From NCBI RefSeq assembly GCF_013409935.1, contig NZ_JACCCO010000001.1, positions 620,001-684,000 on the forward strand: a stretch of 64,000 nucleotides of DNA, written 5' to 3'. The stretch comes from Streptosporangium sandarakinum. Lineage in GTDB: Bacteria; Actinomycetota; Actinomycetes; Streptosporangiales; Streptosporangiaceae. The position numbers were made by a program, and so were the translations under genes. The notes beneath the pieces were generated by a model that did not search any database, was not told where the DNA came from, and saw only the letters and a list, made by a program, of their open reading frames with translations. Numbering within the stretch: the first letter of the stretch is position 1; each line of letters begins with the position of its first letter. Below are positions 1 to 8,047 of this stretch, one piece after another.

Positions 1-42
1 CAGCAGAGCGTCCATGTGTCCGCGGAGGGCGTCGGTGTTCAC
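1..42 (-). CDS. PadR-family transcriptional regulator, N-terminus only (cut by window edge)
   Basis: Only 14 codons are inside the window. They start at a GTG (complement of 40-42), preceded eight bases upstream by a GGGGAGG ribosome-binding site (complement of 47-53). The peptide reads VNTDALRGHMDALL, which matches the usual opening of actinobacterial PadR regulators (M-N-T-D-A-L-R-G-H-x-D-A-L-L). The gene is transcribed away from cydA and shares with it a 215-base intergenic region holding tandem palindromes. I infer that it represses itself and cydABDC. The fit rests on a short segment, so another winged-helix family is possible. Confidence 0.6.
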   Translation of the reverse strand, partial: MNTDALRGHMDALL

Positions 43-181
43 ATGGCCTCCCCGGTCTTCTCCCCGGCGGGACGCGCGGGACAGACGGAAGGCGTGGGAC
101 GCGAGGGAGGCACGGCCCTCGCGCCGTCGCTCTTGTCGGCTCGCTCGCTCACTCTCGTCACCCTACCTCTCGAATAGGCAT

Positions 182-224
182 CCTACATGTAGGCGTGCTA
201 CATGTAGAGTGTCTATAGGTAGAC
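182..224. promoter_or_regulatory. Tandem palindromic operators upstream of cydA
   Basis: Two copies of the perfect palindrome CTACATGTAG lie at 183-192 and 198-207. They are followed by an inverted repeat GTCTA-TAGG-TAGAC at 211-224, all within 35 bases of the cydA ribosome-binding site. The ATGT/ACAT half-sites resemble those described for PadR-type repressors. The site sits between the divergent PadR-like gene and cydA, so joint control is likely but inferred. Confidence 0.6.
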
Positions 225-257
225 AGACACAACAAGAGATGTGACGGAGGTGAGATC

Positions 258-1442
258 GTGGACGTGCTCGACCTGGCCCGGACCCAGTTCGCCGTGACGG
301 GAAGCCTGCACTTCCTGTTCGTCGTGCTGACCCTCGGCCTGGCCCCCCTGGTCGCGATCATGCACACGCGGTACGCACTGACCGGCAGGCCGCTCCACGA
401 GCGCCGGACCCGGTTCTGGGGCCAGATCTACGTGATCAACTACGCCCTGGGGATCTTCACGGGGCTGGTGATGGAGTTCCAGTTCGGCCTGAGCTGGAGC
501 GGCCTGTCGCACTACGCGGGCGACGTCTTCGGCGCGCCGCTGGCCATCGAGACGCTCGGCGCGTTCTTCCTGGAGTCCACGTTCCTGGGCCTGTGGATCT
601 TCGGCTGGCACCGGCTGCCGAAGTGGCTCCACGTGGCCTGCATCTGGCTGGTGACGCTGACCGCCTACGCCTCCGCACTGTGGATCATGGCGGCCAACTC
701 GTTCCTGCAGAACCCGGTCGGCGCCGTGGAGCGGGGCGGCCGGCTGGTGCTGACCGACTTCGGGGCGCTGCTGACCAACCCGGCGCTGGCCATGTCCCTG
801 CCCCACGTCATCGGCGCGGCCCTGTGGGCCGGCGGTTTCGTGATGATGGGCGCCAGCGCCTACCACCTGTTCCGGCGCACCGCCGACCGGGAGTTCTTCA
901 CCGGCTCGCTCCGGTTCGGCGTGATCGTCGCGTCCGTCGGCTCGCTCGTCACGGTCGGCTTCGGCTACGCCCAGTTCGGCATGCTCGGCCAGTACCAGCC
1001 GGGCAAGTTCAGCGCCGAGCCGCTGGCCGGGATGGGACTCGGCCTGATGATCCTCATCGGCCAGACGCTCCAGCTCCTGCTCGCCTTCGTGCTGCTGCCC
1101 GCCGTGTACTGGCTGCCGCGCTGGCGGTGGGCGCAGCCCCTGCTGATGGCGATGACCCCGCTGCCGTTCCTCGCCGCGATCTTCGGCTGGCTGGCCCGCG
1201 AGGTCGGCCGCCAGCCGTGGCTGATCAACAAGAGGCTGACCGTCGCCGACGCCATGTCCCCCGGCCTCACCCCCGGCATGGTCACGGCCTCGCTCATCGG
1301 GTTCGCCGGCGTGCTGGGCCTGCTGGCCGTCGTCGACTACCTCCTGATCGCCCGCGCCGTACGGCGCGGCCCCTCCTCCGTCGCCCTCGGCGCCCCCGGC
1401 CCGGCCGATCCGGCCGAGCGCGCGCCCGCGCTGAGCCTCTGA
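258..1442 (+). CDS. cydA: Cytochrome bd quinol oxidase subunit I (compact form)
   Basis: Membrane subunit that oxidises quinol and carries the hemes of the bd oxidase, reducing oxygen to water. The GTG start follows GGAGGTGAG at 246-254. Visible family features are the early SLHF histidine (heme b595 ligand), the segment with two glutamates (IETLGAFFLES) of the proton path, the SLPH histidine (heme b558), and the GRQPW motif near residue 316. At 394 residues it is shorter than most CydA proteins (about 440-520). The Q-loop entry reads QPGKFSAEP instead of the usual QPxKxAAxE. It leads the cydABDC operon, 15 bases before cydB. Confidence 0.95.
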   Translation: MDVLDLARTQFAVTGSLHFLFVVLTLGLAPLVAIMHTRYALTGRPLHERRTRFWGQIYVINYALGIFTGLVMEFQFGLSWSGLSHYAGDVFGAPLAIETLGAFFLESTFLGLWIFGWHRLPKWLHVACIWLVTLTAYASALWIMAANSFLQNPVGAVERGGRLVLTDFGALLTNPALAMSLPHVIGAALWAGGFVMMGASAYHLFRRTADREFFTGSLRFGVIVASVGSLVTVGFGYAQFGMLGQYQPGKFSAEPLAGMGLGLMILIGQTLQLLLAFVLLPAVYWLPRWRWAQPLLMAMTPLPFLAAIFGWLAREVGRQPWLINKRLTVADAMSPGLTPGMVTASLIGFAGVLGLLAVVDYLLIARAVRRGPSSVALGAPGPADPAERAPALSL

Positions 1443-1457
1443 CCCCCGGGAAGGCAC

Positions 1458-2225
1458 ATGGACATCCTCTGGCTGGGCGTGCTCGCCCTGCTGCTGATCG
1501 GCTACTTCGCCCTGGAAGGCTTCGACATCGGCCTCGGCCTGCTGCTGCCCGTGCTGGGCCGTACCTCCCGGGACCGCGACCGGATCGTCGCCGCCATGGC
1601 GCCGTTCGTGCTGGCCAATGAGGTGTGGCTGGTGGCGGTGGCGGGCGTGCTGTTCGGCGCCTTCCCCGCGGCCGAGGGCGAGGCCCTGTTCGGCCTCTAC
1701 CCGCTGGTGGTCACCCTGCTCCTGTCGTGGATCGTGCGCGACGCCGGCCTGTGGTTCCGCCGCCGCCTCGACGGCTCCGCCTGGCGGGCGGCCTGGGACT
1801 GGGCGATCTTCGCCGGTTCGGCGGGCCTGGCGCTGAGCTGGGGCATGGCGCTGGCGGCGATCGCCGGCGGCCTGTCCGGGCCCGCGGTCGGGCTGCCCGG
1901 CCTCGGCGCCGGGCTGCTGGTGGCCGCGGCGTTCGCCTTCCACGGCTGGACGTTCGCCTCCTGGCGGCTGCCGGACGGCCCGACCGGCTCGCGCCGTACC
2001 GGAAGGGCGCTGCTGGTGTCGGCGTGCGTGGCCGCCGCGCCGGCCGCGGCGGTGGCCGCGGCGACCGCCCCGTGGCTGCTGGAGCGCGCCGCGCCGGCCG
2101 GGACGCTGGGTGTGCTCAGTGTCATAATCCTGCCGTTCACACCCCTGATGGTCGGTGCGCAAGTATGGGTGTGGCGCGCCTTCGGTCCCCGGAGCGCCGC
2201 CGACCGGATGCCGTCGTTCTTCTAG
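1458..2225 (+). CDS. cydB: Cytochrome bd oxidase subunit II, short form
   Basis: Partner subunit of CydA. The N-terminus LEGFDIGLGLLLP and the following FVLANEVWLV segment are typical of CydB. The protein has about seven predicted membrane segments in 255 residues, whereas usual CydB proteins have eight or nine segments in 330-380 residues. Roughly 80 residues of the second helical bundle appear to be missing, while the C-terminal helix is kept. The reading frame is intact and the codon use matches its neighbours, so this looks like a compact variant rather than a broken gene. Start ATG follows GGGAAGG. Confidence 0.88.
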   Translation: MDILWLGVLALLLIGYFALEGFDIGLGLLLPVLGRTSRDRDRIVAAMAPFVLANEVWLVAVAGVLFGAFPAAEGEALFGLYPLVVTLLLSWIVRDAGLWFRRRLDGSAWRAAWDWAIFAGSAGLALSWGMALAAIAGGLSGPAVGLPGLGAGLLVAAAFAFHGWTFASWRLPDGPTGSRRTGRALLVSACVAAAPAAAVAAATAPWLLERAAPAGTLGVLSVIILPFTPLMVGAQVWVWRAFGPRSAADRMPSFF

Positions 2226-2246
2226 CGTCGCTCTTCTAAGGTTTCC

Positions 2247-4085
2247 ATGCACAAGGATCTCCTACGGCTGGCGCGCGGCGAGCGGGCCGTCCGCGGGCAC
2301 CTGGCCCTCTGCCTGGCCGCGGCGGTCCTCGCCGGGCTGCTCGTCCTCGCCCAGGCGGAACTGCTCGCCGGGGTGCTGTCCGGGCGGTTCGCCACCTCCG
2401 CGCTGGGGCTGCTGGCGCTGGTCGTCGCGGCCCGCGCGGCGCTCGGCCTGTTGCAGGGCGTGGCCGCCGGGCGCACCGTCGCGGGGGTGAAGACCGCGCT
2501 GCGCCACCGGCTGCTGGGCAGGCTGCGCGACATGGGCCCGGCCCGGCTGGCCGCCCACCGCTCCGGCGAGCTGGTCACGCTCACCGGCCGCGGCCTGGAC
2601 GCCCTCGACCCCTACCTGTCGGGATACCTCCCCGCGGTCGCGGTGGCCGGCGTGGTGCCGGTCGCCGTACTGGTCCGGCTGTTCGCCGCCGACCTGACCA
2701 GCGCGCTGATCGTGCTGGTCACGGTGCCGCTCATCCCGATCTTCGGCGCGCTGGTCGGCATGCACACCAAGGCCGTCACCGAGCGGCAGTGGCGGGCCCT
2801 CGCCCGGCTCGGCGGCCACTTCCTGGACGTGGTCCGGGGCCTGCCCACGCTGCGGGCCTTCGGCCGGGCCCGCTACCAGGCCGAGGTGATCGCGAGGGTG
2901 GCCGACGCCCACCGCGCCGCGACGATGCGCACCCTGCGGGTGGCGTTCCTGTCGTCGCTGGTGCTGGAGCTGGCGGCGTCGCTGTCGCTGGCGCTGGTCG
3001 CCGTGCCGGTGGGCCTGCGGCTGCTGTCGGGGTCGCTGGACCTCTCGGCCGCGCTGCTGGTGCTGCTGCTGGCGCCGGAGGCTTATCTTCCGCTGCGCGT
3101 CATGGGCAACAAGTTCCACGCGGCCATGGAGGGGGTCGCCGCGGCCGACGAGGCGTTCGCCGTACTGGACGAGCGGGCCGATCCCCCGGCGGAGGGGCGG
3201 GCGGAGCAGCGCCCGGCGGCCGGCGCGGGCTCCGGGGACGGCGCGGCCATCGGTACGGTGACCGGCGCGGGCGCGATGGACCGTGCGAGAGCGGGGAACG
3301 GCGTGTACGGCGGCGCGGCGCCGGAGATCCGGCTGGAGAACGTCACCGTGCGCTACCCGGGCCGCGAGGACGCGGCGTTGGAGGACGTCTCGCTGGTGAT
3401 CGCGCCCGGCGAGCGGGTCGCGCTGGTCGGTGAGAGCGGTGCGGGCAAGAGCACGCTGCTGCACCTGCTGCTCGGGTTCGTCGAGCCCGTCTCGGGCCGG
3501 GTCCTCGTGGACGGCGTCGAACTCCACGGGCTCCGCGAGCCCCGGGCCGGTGAGCCTGCGGAGCTCGCGGAAGACGGGAGCCGCGCGGAACCGGCGGGGC
3601 TTCCAGGGCTCATGGGGCTCGACGCCTGGCGGGCCCGGCTGGCGTTCGTGCCGCAGCGGCCGCACCTGTTCGCCGCGTCCGTGGCCGACAACATCCGGCT
3701 CGGCGCCCCCGGCGCGACGGACGCCGAGGTCCGGGCCGCGGCCCGCGCCGCGCACGCCGACGAGTTCGTCTCCGCGCTGCCCGAGGGCTACGGCACGGTG
3801 CTGGGCGAGCGCGGGGCGAACCTGTCGGCCGGGCAGCGCCAGCGGGTCGCGCTCGCCCGGGCGTTCTGCCGCCCGTCGGCCGGCCTGCTGCTGCTCGACG
3901 AGCCGACGGCCCGGCTCGACGGCCGCAGCGAGGCCGCCGTGGTGGCCGCGACCCGGGAGCTGGCCGAGGGCCGCACCGCGGTGATCGTGGCCCACCGGCC
4001 CGCGATGATCGACGTCGCCGACCGGGTGATCAGGATCGCCGACGGGCGCGTGGTGGCCGCCGCCCCGGCCGGGGAGGCGCGATGA
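2247..4085 (+). CDS. cydD: Thiol reductant ABC exporter subunit CydD
   Basis: Fused permease-ATPase half-transporter which, with CydC, exports reduced thiols or heme-related reductant needed for cytochrome bd assembly. The first 300 or so residues form a six-helix membrane domain. The nucleotide-binding domain has Walker A GESGAGKST (near residue 395), signature LSAGQRQR (about 525) and Walker B LLLLDEP (about 548). A Gly/Ala-rich linker of about 45 residues separates the domains, and an extra loop of about 25 residues follows Walker A. The ATG lies 21 bases after cydB and the stop overlaps the cydC start. Confidence 0.93.
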   Translation: MHKDLLRLARGERAVRGHLALCLAAAVLAGLLVLAQAELLAGVLSGRFATSALGLLALVVAARAALGLLQGVAAGRTVAGVKTALRHRLLGRLRDMGPARLAAHRSGELVTLTGRGLDALDPYLSGYLPAVAVAGVVPVAVLVRLFAADLTSALIVLVTVPLIPIFGALVGMHTKAVTERQWRALARLGGHFLDVVRGLPTLRAFGRARYQAEVIARVADAHRAATMRTLRVAFLSSLVLELAASLSLALVAVPVGLRLLSGSLDLSAALLVLLLAPEAYLPLRVMGNKFHAAMEGVAAADEAFAVLDERADPPAEGRAEQRPAAGAGSGDGAAIGTVTGAGAMDRARAGNGVYGGAAPEIRLENVTVRYPGREDAALEDVSLVIAPGERVALVGESGAGKSTLLHLLLGFVEPVSGRVLVDGVELHGLREPRAGEPAELAEDGSRAEPAGLPGLMGLDAWRARLAFVPQRPHLFAASVADNIRLGAPGATDAEVRAAARAAHADEFVSALPEGYGTVLGERGANLSAGQRQRVALARAFCRPSAGLLLLDEPTARLDGRSEAAVVAATRELAEGRTAVIVAHRPAMIDVADRVIRIADGRVVAAAPAGEAR

Positions 4086-5965
4086 GCCGGCGGGACGAGG
4101 AGCGGGAGGACGCGGCGGTGGACCGGGACGACACGGACCGGGGAGGCACGGGCCGGGGAGGCACGGGCCGGGGAGGCACGGGCCGGGGAGGCACGGTCGC
4201 CACGGCGCGGACCGGAGGGACCGCGTCTCTGGAGGACACCGCGACGGTGCGGGCCGGCGGGGGGACCGCCGTCCGGGCGAAGGCGCCGGTACGGCCCGGC
4301 AGGCGGCTGGCCCTGGCCGCGGCGGCCGGCGCGGCGGCGGAGCTCGCCGGGCTCGGGCTGATCGGCTCGGCGGCGTGGCTGATCACCCGGGCGGCCGAGC
4401 AGCCGCCGCTGGCCGCGTTGAGCGTGGCGATCGTGGGGGTGCGGGCGTTCGCGACCACCCGGGGCGTCCTGCGCTACGGCGAGCGTCTGGCCGGGCACGA
4501 CGTGGCGCTGCGCGCCCAGGCCACGACCCGGGAGCGGCTCTACGAGGCGCTCATCCCCGCCGGGCTGCCCGGACGGCGCGGCGCGGACCTGCTCAGCCGG
4601 ATGGTGGACGACACCGACGCCGCCCAGGACCTGCTGGTGCGCGTCCTGCTCCCGGCGGCGGCGGCGCTGGTGACCACGCTCGCCGCCGTGGTGCTCGCCG
4701 CGTTCCTGCTCCCGGCGGCGGCCCTGGCGCTGCTGGCCGGGCTGGCGGTGGCCGGGGCGCTGATCCCGGCCGGCACCGCCGCCGCGGCGCGCCGCTGGGC
4801 GGAGCGGATCGCCCCGGCCCGCGCCGACCTGGCCGCCCGGGTCGCCGACCTGGTGCACGGCTCGGCCGACCTCGCGGCCTACGGCGCCGGGGACCGGGCG
4901 CTCTCGGCCTGCGCCGAGGCGGACGCCCGTCTGGCCCGGCTGGAGCGCCGCCAGGCGCGGGGGAACGCGCTGGCCACCGGTGCGGGCGTGCTCACCCAGG
5001 GCCTCACCGTGCTGGCCGTCGTGCTGGTCGCCCGGGGCGCCGGGACGGGCCCGGTCGCCACGGCGGTGCTCGCGCTGACCGCGCTGGTGGCGTTCGAGCC
5101 GGTGCTGCCGATGGCCGCGGCCGGGGAGCGGCTGACCGGGGTGCTGGCCGCCCTGCGCCGTCTGCGGGAGATCCGCGCGACCCCGCCGGCCGTCGCCGAG
5201 CCGGCCCGGCCCCGCCCCGTCCCGGCGGGCCCGCCGGCCGTCGAGGTCTCCGGCCTGGTGGTCCGGCACGGCGACGGCCGCGCCCCCGCGCTCGACGGCG
5301 TCAGCCTGACCCTCACCCCCGGCAGGCGCGTCGCCCTGGTCGGCCCCAGCGGGGCCGGCAAGAGCACGCTGCTCTCGGCCCTGATGCGCCTGGTGGAGCC
5401 GGAGTCCGGCGTGGTCCGGCTGAACGGGACCGACATCCGCGAGCTGGCCTCCGACGACGTCCGCGCGGTGATGACGGGCCTCACCCAGGACCCGTACGTG
5501 TTCCGGGCGTCGCTGCGCGACAACCTGCTGCTGGCCGGCCCCGAGGCCGGCCCGGACGAGCTGGCGGAGGCGGTACGGCGGGCCCGCCTGGACCGGTGGG
5601 TGGAGCGGACCGGCTGGGACACCGTCCTCGGCGAGGACGCCCGGACGGTGTCCGGCGGGCAGCTCCAGCGACTGGCGCTGGCGCGGGCCCTGCTGCACGA
5701 CCCGCCGGTGCTGCTGCTGGACGAGCCCGCCGAGGCGCTGGACACCGAGACGGCCGAGGCGCTCATGGCCGACCTGCTGGACGCCACGCGGGGCCGTACG
5801 ACGCTGCTGGTCACGCACCGCCTGCACGGGCTGGAGCAGGTCGACGAGATCGTCGTCCTGGAGAACGGCCGGGTGACGCAGCGCGGCACCCACGACGAGC
5901 TGGTGGGCGTCCCCGGCTACTACGGCGACCTGTGGCGGTCGGAGGAGATGGTCTCCCGCCGCTGA
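4082..5965 (+). CDS. cydC: Thiol reductant ABC exporter subunit CydC
   Basis: Second half of the CydDC transporter, with membrane helices followed by an ATPase domain: Walker A GPSGAGKST near residue 420, signature VSGGQLQR near 522, Walker B LLLLDEP near 543. The ATG overlaps the cydD stop as ATGA, implying translational coupling. The N-terminal 65 residues or so are a charged low-complexity extension with four GGTGR repeats and have no counterpart in usual CydC proteins, so the functional start may be later. In that case translation could begin at an internal codon shortly before the first helix (around residue 75). Confidence 0.92.
   Translation: MSRRDEEREDAAVDRDDTDRGGTGRGGTGRGGTGRGGTVATARTGGTASLEDTATVRAGGGTAVRAKAPVRPGRRLALAAAAGAAAELAGLGLIGSAAWLITRAAEQPPLAALSVAIVGVRAFATTRGVLRYGERLAGHDVALRAQATTRERLYEALIPAGLPGRRGADLLSRMVDDTDAAQDLLVRVLLPAAAALVTTLAAVVLAAFLLPAAALALLAGLAVAGALIPAGTAAAARRWAERIAPARADLAARVADLVHGSADLAAYGAGDRALSACAEADARLARLERRQARGNALATGAGVLTQGLTVLAVVLVARGAGTGPVATAVLALTALVAFEPVLPMAAAGERLTGVLAALRRLREIRATPPAVAEPARPRPVPAGPPAVEVSGLVVRHGDGRAPALDGVSLTLTPGRRVALVGPSGAGKSTLLSALMRLVEPESGVVRLNGTDIRELASDDVRAVMTGLTQDPYVFRASLRDNLLLAGPEAGPDELAEAVRRARLDRWVERTGWDTVLGEDARTVSGGQLQRLALARALLHDPPVLLLDEPAEALDTETAEALMADLLDATRGRTTLLVTHRLHGLEQVDEIVVLENGRVTQRGTHDELVGVPGYYGDLWRSEEMVSRR
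4139..4198 (+). repeat. 15-bp tandem repeat inside the cydC 5' end
   Basis: Four head-to-tail copies of the 15-base unit CGGGGAGGCACGGGC, the last with one change, encode RGGTG four times. The period is a multiple of three, so gain or loss of copies keeps the frame. Confidence 0.95.
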
Positions 5966-5972
5966 GGCACCC

Positions 5973-5999
5973 GGCCGGATCTTCCCGGCGAATCCGGCC
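5973..5999 (+). terminator. Probable terminator after cydABDC
   Basis: Inverted repeat GGCCGGAT (5973-5980) and ATCCGGCC (5992-5999) with an 11-base loop, eight bases after the cydC stop. No T-run follows, which is usual in actinomycetes. Confidence 0.6.
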
Positions 6000-6012
6000 A
6001 CGGGAGTTGAGT

Positions 6013-6064
6013 TTGCGACGCAATCCGGTTTACAGTTCAAACCACAAGGTTTGCGTCACAAACT
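6013..6064. promoter_or_regulatory. Operator cluster: TTGCG-A-CGCAA plus two GGTTT-N7-AAAC sites
   Basis: A perfect inverted repeat TTGCGACGCAA lies at 6013-6023. It is followed by two copies of the motif GGTTT-N7-AAAC, at 6027-6043 (GGTTT/AAACC) and 6048-6064, whose centres are 21 bases apart (two helical turns). They sit just upstream of the operon encoding a winged-helix regulator, so autoregulation is the simplest reading. Confidence 0.6.
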
Positions 6065-6087
6065 TGTTTATCCCTTGAAGGGGCACC

Positions 6088-6714
6088 GTGGACGACGACG
6101 AGCGGGCGCTGAGCCCGCAGGAGATGCTCCGGCTCATCGAGCAGCAGGAGACGGCCGCCGCCGAGCGGTTCGTCCCCGACCCGGTGCCGCACTTCCTGGC
6201 CTGGGGAGTGGCCTGGCTGGCCGGATACGGCGCGCTGTTCCTGCACTACGGCCTGTTCGGCAGGCCGTACGCGCCGGTGCCGGCCTGGGCGGCCCTGACG
6301 GTGCTGTGGGTGCTGATGGTGGCCGCGCTGGTGATCAGCGCGGCCACCATGTGGCAGCTGCGCAGCCCGGTGCGCGGGCCGTCCCAGGAACGCGGCACGA
6401 TGTACGGCCTGTCCTGGGCCCTGGGCTTCCTCGGGGTGTGGACGGTGGGCATCCGGTTCGGCCAGCAGCTTCCCGAGGCCGAGACCGGCCTGCTGTGGGC
6501 CGGCCTGTCCATGATGACGGTCGCCATGCTCTACGTGGCGGGCGGCGCCGTCTGGCACGAGCGGACGATGTTCCTCTTCGGGGTCGGCATGGCCGTGCTC
6601 AACGCGGCCGGCGTGATGGCCGGCCCCGGCTGGCACGCGCTGCTGATGGCTGCGGGCGGCGGGGGTGGATCGATCGTGGCCGGCCTGCTGCTGCGCAGGG
6701 CGAGGCGCCGGTGA
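6088..6714 (+). CDS. Membrane protein of unknown function, first gene of ABC operon
   Basis: A 208-residue protein with a charged N-terminal 35 residues followed by about six hydrophobic segments, ending in a basic tail (LLRRARRR). The GTG start is preceded by GAAGGGG at 6077-6083. I do not recognise a characterised family. Its stop overlaps the GTG of the following winged-helix regulator (GTGA), and an ABC exporter follows. It may be a membrane sensor or an accessory protein of that exporter; this is inference from context only. Confidence 0.8.
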   Translation: MDDDERALSPQEMLRLIEQQETAAAERFVPDPVPHFLAWGVAWLAGYGALFLHYGLFGRPYAPVPAWAALTVLWVLMVAALVISAATMWQLRSPVRGPSQERGTMYGLSWALGFLGVWTVGIRFGQQLPEAETGLLWAGLSMMTVAMLYVAGGAVWHERTMFLFGVGMAVLNAAGVMAGPGWHALLMAAGGGGGSIVAGLLLRRARRR

Positions 6715-7025
6715 CCTCCGGCCTCGACCCGGTGATCCACGCGCCGGCCCGGCTGCGGGTGGTCGCCACGCTCAACGCCCTGCGCGAGGGCGACACCGTC
6801 ACCTTCCCCGGCCTGCGCGACCTCCTCGGCATGACGGCCGGCAACCTCTCGGTGCACCTCGGCAAGCTGGAGGACGCCGGATACGTGGAGATCACCAAGA
6901 CCCACCGGGGCCGCACCCCCGTCACCTACGTCGCCCTCACCCGGCGGGGCCGCCTGGCCTTCGAGGACTACACCGCCGAGATCCGCTCGCTTCTCGACGC
7001 CGCGTCGCCCCCCGCCGACGGCTGA
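6711..7025 (+). CDS. Winged-helix (MarR/ArsR-like, HTH_27 type) transcriptional regulator
   Basis: A 104-residue protein consisting almost wholly of one winged helix-turn-helix. The recognition part reads LLGMTAGNLSVHLGKLEDAG, followed by the wing YVEITKTHRGRTPVTYVAL. This arrangement is typical of the short regulators found beside ABC-2 exporters. The start is a GTG overlapping the previous stop. It probably binds the paired GGTTT-N7-AAAC sites upstream of the operon. Confidence 0.85.
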   Translation: MTSGLDPVIHAPARLRVVATLNALREGDTVTFPGLRDLLGMTAGNLSVHLGKLEDAGYVEITKTHRGRTPVTYVALTRRGRLAFEDYTAEIRSLLDAASPPADG

Positions 7026-7067
7026 CGCACCTCCCCGACTCCCCCCTACGACATGAAAGGCCCCATG

Positions 7068-7949
7068 ATGGAGACGCTGGCGCGCGCCATCGAGGTCACC
7101 CGCCGCTACGGCAGCGTGACGGCCCTGGACGGGGTGTCGCTCGACATCCGCCGGGGCGAACTGGTCGGACTGCTCGGCCCCAACGGCGCCGGCAAGTCCA
7201 CCCTGATCAACCTGTTCGCCGGGCTGCGCAGGCCCCACTCGGGCCGGGTCGAGCTGTTCGGCGGCTCCCCCGCCGACCCCGTACGGCGCCGCGACATCGG
7301 CGTCACCCCGCAGGAGACCGGGCTGCCGTCGACCCTGCGGGTCCGCGAGGTGGTCGACTTCGTCACCGCCCACTACCCGCGCGGCGCCGCCCGCGGGGAG
7401 CTGCTGGAGCGGTTCGGGCTGACCGGGATGGAGCGCCGGCAGATCGGCGGGCTGTCGGGCGGCCAGAAGCGGCGGCTCGCGGTGGCGCTGGCCTTCGCCG
7501 GGAACCCGCGGCTGGTCTTCCTCGACGAGCCGACCACCGGCCTGGACGTCGAGGCGCGCCGGGCGCTGTGGGACGCCGTCCGGGACTTCCACGCCGGCGG
7601 GGGCACCGTGGTGCTCACCAGCCACTACCTGGAGGAGGTCGAGGCGCTGGCCGAGCGGGTCGTGGTGGTCGACCGGGGCAGGGTCCTGGCCGACGACACC
7701 GTGGCGGCGGTCCGGGACATCGCCGGGATGCGCCACGTCACGCTGACCGCCGGGGAGCTGCCCGACCTGCCCGGCGTCGTACGCGCCGAGCGGGACGGCT
7801 CCCGCGTCCTGCTGCTCACCGCCGACGCCGACGCGCTGGTCCGGGCACTGGTCCGGGCCGACGTCCCCTTCACCGGGCTGGAGATCCGTCCCACCTCCCT
7901 GGAGGAGGCGTTCCTGACCATCACCGCCCACGAGCCCCAGGCGGCCTGA
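7068..7949 (+). CDS. ABC transporter ATP-binding protein
   Basis: Cytoplasmic ATPase of an ABC-2 type exporter (DrrA/CcmA-like). Walker A GPNGAGKST (about residue 40), signature LSGGQKRRL (about 129), Walker B LVFLDEPTTGLD (about 149) and the switch histidine in TSHYLEE are all present. I chose the ATG at 7068 because the GAAAGG at 7055-7060 is well spaced for it; in-frame ATGs at 7053 and 7065 are alternatives. The partner permease follows after about 100 bases. The substrate is unknown. Confidence 0.93.
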   Translation: METLARAIEVTRRYGSVTALDGVSLDIRRGELVGLLGPNGAGKSTLINLFAGLRRPHSGRVELFGGSPADPVRRRDIGVTPQETGLPSTLRVREVVDFVTAHYPRGAARGELLERFGLTGMERRQIGGLSGGQKRRLAVALAFAGNPRLVFLDEPTTGLDVEARRALWDAVRDFHAGGGTVVLTSHYLEEVEALAERVVVVDRGRVLADDTVAAVRDIAGMRHVTLTAGELPDLPGVVRAERDGSRVLLLTADADALVRALVRADVPFTGLEIRPTSLEEAFLTITAHEPQAA

Positions 7950-8047
7950 CCCCCTCCGCGGGCCCGGCCACGGTTCCCTCGCTCCCCCGCCGCGCCACCC
8001 CGCCGGCCCCTCCCCGGCTCGCACGCTCCCGAGAAAGGGACGCCCCC

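Noticed and set aside
14-244. A plus-strand 76-codon frame at the left edge.
   Set aside because: Arg/Ser-rich shadow overlapping the divergent regulator start and the palindromes; no ribosome-binding site.
213-2252. A long open frame on the minus strand opposite cydA/cydB.
   Set aside because: It is rich in Arg/Gly/Gln/His without any domain, as expected for the antisense frame of a GC-rich gene with biased third positions. The plus-strand genes are unambiguous.
3788-6040. A 750-codon minus-strand frame opposite cydD/cydC with apparent repeats.
   Set aside because: The repeats mirror the 15-bp repeat of cydC, and composition is that of an antisense shadow.
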